Origin: Archangium sp.
GTDB taxonomy: Bacteria > Myxococcota > Myxococcia > Myxococcales > Myxococcaceae
Reading direction: 5' to 3'
Length of the DNA stretch: 5,960 bases
Assembly: GCA_016793525.1 (NCBI GenBank)
Contig: JAEUJT010000449.1
Location: forward strand, 1 to 5,960
This document shows positions 1 through 5,054 of the stretch, one piece after another (the stretch's first letter is position 1; each line of letters begins with the position of its first letter). Made by a program: the position numbers and the translations under genes. The notes below the pieces were generated by a model. It saw only the letters and a list, made by a program, of their open reading frames with translations. It did no database searches and was not told the origin of the DNA.

Positions 1-627
1 CTCGGTACACCGCAGGGCGCGGGGTTCTCGTTCATGCCGACGCCGGTGGCGACGGCCGGAGAGATTCACACGTTCGGCGAGGTCGCAGCCGGCCCCGATG
101 GGGTGACGCAGGTGCTCTACATTCGGTCGGTGCTGGTGGCCGGCTCGTACGTGGGCCAGCTTTTCTACGCCAAGCGAAGCGGAGCCGGGTTCGCCGCGCA
201 GCAGCTGTCGGTGACCGGAGAGAACGTGCAGAGCCCGGCCATCGCGCTGGCGGTCGACGCCCAGAACGCGCCGCATGTCCTCTACTACGAGTACGCCTCG
301 AACCAGCTCCGCTCCACGCAGCTGCAGGGCACCACGTGGACAACCACCGTCGTCGGGACTGGGTTCGGCCCGGCGTTCGGTGCGTACGAGCCTGAGCTTC
401 AGCTGACCGCGCAGGGCGAGCCGCGCTTCGCCTGGCACGACAGCGGGCGCCTCAGCTACGCGTGGCTCGAAAGCGGCGTGGTGCGCTCAATTCCCCTCGC
501 GCCGCAGTGCCGACTGGCTGCCTTCGACATGAAGCTCGGTGCCGATGGTCTGCCGCGCTTCACCTGCGGCGCGTTGCGCAACGGGCTCGATGAGATCTCC
601 TTCGTCGAGCCGCGCATGCGTTGGTGA
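1..627 (+). CDS. beta-propeller-like repeat protein, C-terminal part (5'-truncated)
   Basis: The frame is open from the first base, so the start lies to the left of the window; the internal ATG at 34 is probably not the true start. The visible 208 residues contain about four degenerate repeats. Each has a core like A-x-(D/G)-x-x-G-x-P-x-(V/F)-x-(Y/W) followed by a strand such as LFYA or LSYA and a Trp/Phe-containing strand. Repeat cores lie near residues 28-40, 81-96, 133-145 and 177-188; the second reads AVDAQNAPHVLYYEYA. This pattern recalls sialidase- or propeller-type repeat proteins that are frequent and usually secreted in myxobacteria. No catalytic motif is visible, and the signal peptide, if any, is outside the window. 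There are only two cysteines (residues 170 and 189). It converges on the lipoprotein gene. Function unknown; extracellular binding or a structural role is inference. Confidence 0.8.
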   Translation, partial: LGTPQGAGFSFMPTPVATAGEIHTFGEVAAGPDGVTQVLYIRSVLVAGSYVGQLFYAKRSGAGFAAQQLSVTGENVQSPAIALAVDAQNAPHVLYYEYASNQLRSTQLQGTTWTTTVVGTGFGPAFGAYEPELQLTAQGEPRFAWHDSGRLSYAWLESGVVRSIPLAPQCRLAAFDMKLGADGLPRFTCGALRNGLDEISFVEPRMRW

Positions 628-635
628 CGAGCGTG

Positions 636-2420
636 TCAGTATTGGCACTTTCCGCCGGTGCAGGGGGCGAAGGTGTTGCTTCCGGTGAAGCGGGGACAGT
701 CGGCCGACGTGGTGCACTCCGTCTGGCAGTAGCCGCTGGCCACGTTGCAAGTGAGCCGCCCACCGTCGGAGCCGAGGTCACACTCCGAATTCGACACGCA
801 ACCGGGGTCGCAGTACCCGTCATCGAACCCGCCATCAGCGAGACGTATGTATTCGGTGCATACATAGCCCATACGGCACGTTCTCCGAGCTGCGCCGCTC
901 CCACGACCGGCTTGAGGGCGGTCGCACTTGGCGAAGCACTGGTACCCGCTCCCCACCACGAAGAGCGCCCACGAATCGGGCTGACAGAAGGCGCTCGTGT
1001 AGTCGAGGGTGGCGTCGCCGGTGCAGTAGCCGCCGACGAAATTCTCGCCGCTCGTGCCTGACGGGAGCTCGGTGATGCACGGCTCGAGAGGCGGCAGGCC
1101 ACCGTCGAGCGACGCGCAGTCGGAGTCGCTCGTACACGCGGTGCCGACCCGCGCGGCGTGCTGACCGAGGGCGAAACGGAGCTCTCCTGGATCCGGATCC
1201 GAGAAGTCCCACCAGCAGAACGGCGCCAGCATGCCGTCGAAGGGGTACAGGCAGGTGTACTCGGGTCGACACACATCAGGGCCGAGCGGGTCGCAGGCCG
1301 GCGCGCAGTACGAGTCGTTCTCTCCGAAGACCGAGAAGAGCGAGAGTCGCTGACCGCCGTCGTCGATGCTGCACACGCTCTCGGGAGGACACGGCTGCGA
1401 GGCGGAGCACAGCCGAGTGCAGAACCCGCCGGGGTAGGTGCCCGCCGGGTCGTTGCTCGGGTGCTGCTTACACACCGCCCCGGGGCCCATGCGCGCAATG
1501 CAATCGGCGTCGGCGACACACGCGCCTCCCACGTAGCCGGCGTCGGGGCGACCCGCGTCGAGGCCACCGTCGATGCTGCCTGCGTCGATGACACCCGCAT
1601 CGAGGCGGCCGCCATCGAGCCCGGCGTCTGCGCCACCGTCGACACCGCCATCGGTGCAGCGGTCTGTCACTGGTCGTGCGCGCTTCAGGCATCGCCCGAG
1701 GATGCACACATCGATTTCGCTCGCACAGGTGTCTGGCCCACAGGGAGTCCCGTCGGGGGCCTGCTCAGCACCACACCCGGAGGCTGTCTCGCAGCGCGCG
1801 ACCTCGCACGGAGACGCCGGCGTTGGGCACACCACGGCCGAGCGCGTACACCCGAGCGCCTCGCTGCAGGTGTCGACGGTACACGCGTCTGCGTCACTGC
1901 AGTCGACCGCCACTCCGCGGCACACCCCGGAGACACACGCACCTGTGACACACGCCGTGGCGCACGCAGTGTCGTCTGGGTGCACGGACTCGACGCACTG
2001 CTGCGCCTCTCTGTCGAGCAGCGACCCATGGCACACGTCAGAGGCCACACACGCCGGCACCTCGAGCCCTTCGCCGGACACCTCCACCTCGAGCGGGCCC
2101 ACCTTCACCGTGGCCGACGCGGGCCCCGGAGCCGTGGGTGCGAACGTCACTTGAACCGCGCGCGTCTCGCTCCTCCCGAGCTCAAAGGCCGCGGGATCGA
2201 TGGAGAAGGGGCCATCGACAGAGACGTCGACGGCGACGAGCACTCCACCGACGTTGGAGACATCGACCGAGGCACGTCGCGTCTGTCCCACGTAGGTGGA
2301 CCGAAAATTCAAGCGCGTCACCGACGCCGCGAGCTCACCTGGCTTCGCAGGGCCGACATCGGAGCCCCGGCACTGACACCCCGCGACGAGCAGGCCCACC
2401 ACGACGACGAGAACACGCAT
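636..2420 (-). CDS. cysteine-rich lipoprotein with ASH-type domain and DGG/DAG linker
   Basis: This is a complete 594-aa protein. The N-terminus MRVLVVVVGLLVAGC is a typical lipoprotein signal peptide with lipobox LVAGC, so Cys15 should be lipidated; the +2 residue is Gln. Residues about 34-118 resemble an ASH/Hydin-like immunoglobulin fold, the choice-of-anchor D type, with strands around LNFRSTYVGQ and VTFAPTAPG ending at VEVSGEG. Residues 124-255 are cysteine-dense; CSDADACTVDTC (174-185) recalls the CTDC-type repeat. Residues 257-295 are a run of nine DGG/DAG units, probably a flexible linker. Residues 301-594 form a second cysteine-rich region with four C-x5-C motifs: CVADADC, CTSDSDC, CVSNSEC and CTTSADC. 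I count 50 cysteines after the signal region, an even number consistent with many disulfides in an exported protein. No enzyme motif is seen. The start is set by the lipobox; no strong ribosome binding site precedes it. Surface display or adhesion is inference. Confidence 0.9.
   Translation of the reverse strand: MRVLVVVVGLLVAGCQCRGSDVGPAKPGELAASVTRLNFRSTYVGQTRRASVDVSNVGGVLVAVDVSVDGPFSIDPAAFELGRSETRAVQVTFAPTAPGPASATVKVGPLEVEVSGEGLEVPACVASDVCHGSLLDREAQQCVESVHPDDTACATACVTGACVSGVCRGVAVDCSDADACTVDTCSEALGCTRSAVVCPTPASPCEVARCETASGCGAEQAPDGTPCGPDTCASEIDVCILGRCLKRARPVTDRCTDGGVDGGADAGLDGGRLDAGVIDAGSIDGGLDAGRPDAGYVGGACVADADCIARMGPGAVCKQHPSNDPAGTYPGGFCTRLCSASQPCPPESVCSIDDGGQRLSLFSVFGENDSYCAPACDPLGPDVCRPEYTCLYPFDGMLAPFCWWDFSDPDPGELRFALGQHAARVGTACTSDSDCASLDGGLPPLEPCITELPSGTSGENFVGGYCTGDATLDYTSAFCQPDSWALFVVGSGYQCFAKCDRPQAGRGSGAARRTCRMGYVCTEYIRLADGGFDDGYCDPGCVSNSECDLGSDGGRLTCNVASGYCQTECTTSADCPRFTGSNTFAPCTGGKCQY
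1536..1652 (-). repeat. DGG/DAG-encoding degenerate tandem repeat
   Basis: This in-frame segment of the lipoprotein gene encodes residues 257-295: nine Asp-Gly-Gly or Asp-Ala-Gly units (four DGG, five DAG) separated by zero to two residues, mostly V, L, I, R, S or A. On the plus strand it appears as recurring cc(g/a)tcga and gcgtcga words. The DNA copies are divergent, so this is an old or selected repeat and not a perfect microsatellite. Linkers of this composition are common in myxobacterial lipoproteins, where they separate domains; a calcium-binding role for the Asp residues is possible but unproven. Confidence 0.85.
2379..2420 (-). other. lipoprotein signal peptide (signal peptidase II type)
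   Basis: This segment encodes residues 1-14 of the cysteine-rich lipoprotein: a single Arg at position 2, a Val/Leu-rich core and the -3 to -1 residues V-A-G before Cys15 (codon at 2376-2378). The n-region and hydrophobic core are short, but the lipobox matches the consensus L-(A/V/S)-(G/A)-C family closely. A second cysteine follows at residue 17. Confidence 0.85.
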
Positions 2421-2528
2421 GCCGGCATGACCCGTAGCGCGAGCCGGAGGTGCAAGCGAACCACTTCAGCGCCTCGACACGGAGGTGCGGCGCGCAGCCT
2501 GCCGTCAAGCGCGGTAAGACGCCCAACG
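2421..2528. promoter_or_regulatory. divergent intergenic region with presumed promoters
   Basis: These 108 bp separate the start of the lipoprotein gene (leftward) from the start of the histidine kinase gene (rightward), so promoters for both most likely lie here or extend into the gene ends. I cannot pick a convincing -35/-10 pair by eye in either direction. The kinase frame is open through this region, with an upstream in-frame ATG at 2427, so a longer kinase N-terminus is formally possible. That extension would be Arg/Ser-rich, unlike the acidic/alanine-rich coiled coil that follows, which argues for the start at 2529. Confidence 0.5.
2445..2488 (+). repeat. 9-bp direct repeat CGGAGGTGC, two copies
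   Basis: CGGAGGTGC occurs at 2445-2453 and again at 2480-2488, giving a 35-bp start-to-start distance. Both copies are preceded by GA two bases earlier. The pair lies in the divergent intergenic region, where an operator could sit. The core also resembles a Shine-Dalgarno sequence, but neither copy sits at a proper distance before an ATG in a plausible gene. In GC-rich DNA a 9-mer pair may arise by chance. Confidence 0.35.
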
Positions 2529-3602
2529 ATGGACGCGAACACGCCCAAGCCGACCCCAGACCGAGCGGAGACGGACCAAACCATCGAGGTCGAGCGGCAG
2601 TTGGCCGATGCCGAGTTTCAGAAGCAGCAACTCGCTCTCGAGAAGTCCTCCGATGCCACGACGGAGAAGGCGCGACACCTCGCCGACGAGGCGCTGCAGG
2701 AGGTGCAGGCGGCCGTCGAGGAGGCTCCGCTCCTCAGCGACGCCAAGGCCGAGGCCCGACGCGCGGTCGAAAACGCAAAAGCCTCGCTCGAGCAGGCGGC
2801 CGCTGACACGGACCTGGCGAACGAACGCAAGGAGCGCAAGCTGGCGCTGGCCCAGCTCCTTCGCTTCGAGCGCGAAGCGACCGACGAGCAGCTGAACATC
2901 GAGCGGCTGCAGGCCGATGAGGCGGTGGCGGCGAGAGACGACTTCTTGGCGGTCGTGAGCCACGACCTGCGAAACCTGCTGGGCGGTATCGCGATGAGCG
3001 CCGCCAGCATCTCCGGCAGCCCCGACGACGAGCTCGGGCGCAAGAACCTCAAGGCGCAGCAGCGCATTCGTCACTTCAGCGCGCGAATGAACCGGTTGAT
3101 CGGCGATCTGCTCGACGTGGCCAGCATCGAGCGAGGGCGGCTGTCGATCAGAACCGAAGTCTTCGAGCTCGAGAAGCTGGTCAGCGAATCGCTCGAGGCG
3201 TTTCAGGGCCCGGCGGCCGCCAAACACATCTCGCTTTCGGTGCGCCTGCCAGCCAATCCCCGCCCGATGAAGGGCGACCCGGAGCGCCTGCTCCAGGTGC
3301 TGACCAACCTGCTGAGCAATGCCATCAAGTTCACGGGCGACGGCGGTTCAGTCGTACTCACGCTCGACACGAGCGACCGGACGAGCCACTTCACCGTCAG
3401 CGATACCGGAGCCGGCATTCCGCCAGATCAACTCGAAACGATCTTCAACCGCTTCTGGCAGGTGACCAAAGGCGACCGCCGGGGGCTGGGCCTCGGTTTG
3501 TTCATTTCGAAGTGCATCGTTGAGGCGCACGGTGGGCGAATCTGGGCCGAGAGCGTGCTCGGCACCGGGAGCAGCTTTCATGTCGAGCTGCCGCACCCGT
3601 AG
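2529..3602 (+). CDS. soluble sensor-less histidine kinase (HisKA-HATPase)
   Basis: This 357-aa protein lacks a membrane segment or signal peptide, so it should be cytosolic. Residues about 15-138 are Ala/Glu/Lys/Arg-rich and strongly helical, most likely a long coiled coil in place of a recognisable PAS, GAF or receiver domain. The dimerisation/phosphoacceptor helix carries FLAVVSHDLRNLLGGI (139-154), with His145 as the predicted phosphorylated residue. The ATPase domain shows the N box LTNLLSNAIKFT (Asn264 likely Mg ligand), G1 box DTGAGIP (292-298), F box FNRFW (306-310) and G2 box GLGLGLF (319-325). It would autophosphorylate from ATP and pass the phosphate to a response regulator, none of which is encoded in the window. 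The ATG at 2529 is chosen because the coiled coil begins just after it; the upstream sequence has only a weak GGTAAG-like ribosome binding site. The frame also stays open leftward across the antisense strand of the lipoprotein gene, which is judged spurious. The usual Pro of the DLRNP motif is Leu150 here. Confidence 0.92.
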   Translation: MDANTPKPTPDRAETDQTIEVERQLADAEFQKQQLALEKSSDATTEKARHLADEALQEVQAAVEEAPLLSDAKAEARRAVENAKASLEQAAADTDLANERKERKLALAQLLRFEREATDEQLNIERLQADEAVAARDDFLAVVSHDLRNLLGGIAMSAASISGSPDDELGRKNLKAQQRIRHFSARMNRLIGDLLDVASIERGRLSIRTEVFELEKLVSESLEAFQGPAAAKHISLSVRLPANPRPMKGDPERLLQVLTNLLSNAIKFTGDGGSVVLTLDTSDRTSHFTVSDTGAGIPPDQLETIFNRFWQVTKGDRRGLGLGLFISKCIVEAHGGRIWAESVLGTGSSFHVELPHP

Positions 3603-3652
3603 ACACTTCCCAGCGCTGACGCATCACCCCGCCTGTGGCACGCTCCGGCGCC

Positions 3653-4390
3653 ATGGCCCACCCACCCGCTGAACGCCTCGCCGCGCTGCGCAGCACGCTC
3701 GACGCCGCAGTCCGCGCGCGCCAGGGCAGCCCGAACACGATGAAGCTGCTGGAGCGCGACGTGTTCGACCGCCGCCTCTACGGCATCTACCTGGTCGAGA
3801 CGTTCCACTACACGAAGCACAACGCGCGGAACCAGGCGCTGGTGGCGACGCGCAACGAGCGGCTCGACTTGCACTACGTGAAGTTCTGCCTCGCCCACGC
3901 GCTCGAAGAAGCGGGCCACGAGTACATGGCGTTGGCCGACCTCAACAGCATGGGCCCGCAGTTCACCGAGGCGCAGCTGCCCGAGCCGCTCCCCGACACC
4001 GAGACGCTCATCGCCTACCTCGATCGGGTCGGCTCAACTGGCAACCCGTATGCGCGCTTAGGGTACAGCTACTGGGCCGAGAGCATCGCGGCCTTCACCG
4101 GCGCGTCGCGGGCGCTGTTCGCGGCGCGGCTCGACTTGAGAGCGGATCAGCTCACGTTCCTCGAGGCGCACGCGAAGATCGACGAGAAGCACTTCGAGCA
4201 GGTGCAAGCGATCATGGCGCGTTGCCTCACCACCGACGACGATTGGCGCGCGGTGGAGGCGGTGATGCTGCACACGCTCCTGCTGACCGGGCGGATCATG
4301 GAGCAGGTGATGGGCCAGTACCTGCTCGTGCTCGACGGCCAGCCCACGCGGTACGGCTTTCTCGATGCGCTCAAAGACTCGAAGGTCTAG
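3653..4390 (+). CDS. heme-oxygenase-fold (HDO/TenA-like) putative diiron oxidase
   Basis: This 245-aa, all-helical protein resembles the iron-containing redox enzyme group within the TenA/PqqC/heme-oxygenase-like fold; 245 residues fits a single-domain member. Candidate metal ligands, numbered from the ATG at 3653, are Glu86 and His89 in EEAGHEY, Glu143 in YWAESIAA, and His173, Asp177 and His180 in HAKIDEKH. The last three form an H-x3-D-x2-H array like that of CADD-type and related diiron oxidases (family knowledge). An early helix, LVETFHYTKHNARNQA (48-63), adds Glu49, His52 and His56 near the expected active site. Such enzymes use O2 to oxidise small amines, amino acids or fatty acids; the substrate here cannot be told. 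A GTG at 3635 in the same frame is an alternative start, and neither start has a clear ribosome binding site. The gene begins 50 bp after the kinase stop and its end overlaps the next gene by 26 bp. Confidence 0.82.
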   Translation: MAHPPAERLAALRSTLDAAVRARQGSPNTMKLLERDVFDRRLYGIYLVETFHYTKHNARNQALVATRNERLDLHYVKFCLAHALEEAGHEYMALADLNSMGPQFTEAQLPEPLPDTETLIAYLDRVGSTGNPYARLGYSYWAESIAAFTGASRALFAARLDLRADQLTFLEAHAKIDEKHFEQVQAIMARCLTTDDDWRAVEAVMLHTLLLTGRIMEQVMGQYLLVLDGQPTRYGFLDALKDSKV

Positions 4391-5054
4391 CGCGCTGAAG
4401 GCGTTCGAGCGGTCGACGCGGCTGGTGCCGTGGGCGCTGCTCGGGCTGTGGGGCTGGTGCCTGGCGAAAGCCTTGTCGTCGGGCGAGCTCGTCTGGTGGC
4501 TGGCGTTGCTCGCGGCCATCTACGTGGTGCCGGTGGCGGTGTACCGGCTGTTCGCTTTGCTGGTGCCCTTGCACGACGGCGCGAGCCACCTCGGCCCGAA
4601 AGAAGCGCCGAGCGGCTGGGCCATGGCGCACCGGTTTCAGATTCTGTTCCACGTGTTCGAGTCGCTCGAGCGCGTGCTGCGGCTGTTCCCCGGCGTGTAC
4701 AGCGCGTGGCTGCGCGCGTGGGGCAGCACCATCGGCAAGCGCGTGGTGTGGACCCCGCATACCCGCATCGGCGACCGCACCCACCTGCGCATCGGCGACG
4801 ACGTGTTCATCGGCAACGCGTCGTACTTGTCACCGCACCTCGCACGGCGAAAGAACGGCCGCTACCTGGTGTTGGTGAAGCCCATCGTGCTCGAGGCGGG
4901 GAGCACCGTCGGCACCCACTGCATTCTCGGGCCCGGCGCGCACTTGAAGCCCGGCGAGGAGATGCGGGCGTTCAGCGTGCTGGTGAATGGCCGCAGCTAC
5001 GTGGTCGACGGCCACGAGGTGAAAGCGGGAGATCATGTCACCCACTTCCTCTGA
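4365..5054 (+). CDS. membrane-anchored hexapeptide-repeat (LbH) acyltransferase-like protein
   Basis: This 229-aa protein has a basic N-terminus (MRSKTRRS) and two hydrophobic segments, residues about 20-38 and 41-68, which should anchor it in the inner membrane with the C-terminus probably cytoplasmic. Residues 121-198 are hexapeptide repeats of a left-handed beta helix: STIGKR, RIGDRT, RIGDDV, FIGNAS, then after an insertion STVGTH, CILGPG and HLKPGE. The insertion (about 159-172, RRK-rich) follows His158; His158 or His185 could be the catalytic base. Proteins of this fold usually move acetyl or acyl groups from acyl-CoA or acyl-ACP to sugars, amines or lipids, and some are only structural. 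The ATG at 4365 is chosen because it supplies the positively charged flank of the first membrane segment; a GTG at 4425 would remove it. The gene overlaps its upstream neighbour by 26 bp and its downstream neighbour by 20 bp, pointing to one transcript. Substrate unknown. Confidence 0.85.
   Translation: MRSKTRRSSALKAFERSTRLVPWALLGLWGWCLAKALSSGELVWWLALLAAIYVVPVAVYRLFALLVPLHDGASHLGPKEAPSGWAMAHRFQILFHVFESLERVLRLFPGVYSAWLRAWGSTIGKRVVWTPHTRIGDRTHLRIGDDVFIGNASYLSPHLARRKNGRYLVLVKPIVLEAGSTVGTHCILGPGAHLKPGEEMRAFSVLVNGRSYVVDGHEVKAGDHVTHFL
5016..5034 (+). promoter_or_regulatory. possible ribosome binding site of the ferritin-like gene
   Basis: Inside the 3' end of the acyltransferase-like gene, GAGGTGA and then CGGGAGA precede ATG 5035. 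The first lies slightly too far from the start and the second slightly too close, so either may act weakly. Together with the 20-bp gene overlap they support the choice of ATG 5035 and suggest translational coupling with the gene before it. Confidence 0.4.

Noticed and set aside
613..620. Palindrome CGCATGCG near the end of the first gene
   Set aside because: Eight bases are too short for a terminator and there is no T-run; a chance match in coding sequence is sufficient.
643..661. TTGGCAC...GTGC resembling a sigma-54 promoter
   Set aside because: Ten bases after the GG the next two bases are CG and not the required GC, and the site lies inside the 3' end of the minus-strand lipoprotein gene with no gene start behind it.
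560..1651. 363-codon minus-strand open frame overlapping the lipoprotein gene in another frame
   Set aside because: Its Ala/Arg/Ser/Thr-rich low-complexity translation is typical of a shifted frame of high-GC coding DNA; the overlapping lipoprotein frame explains the region.
1536..1652. CRISPR-like or minisatellite interpretation of the recurring cgtcga words
   Set aside because: The units are short, divergent, in frame and without spacers; they encode DGG/DAG repeats of the lipoprotein linker.
1158..2528. Long plus-strand open frame upstream of, and continuous with, the histidine kinase
   Set aside because: It lies antisense to the lipoprotein gene, whose lipobox, domains and cysteine pattern are convincing. 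The translated extension is Arg/His-rich with no recognisable domain, as expected from a GC-rich antisense frame.
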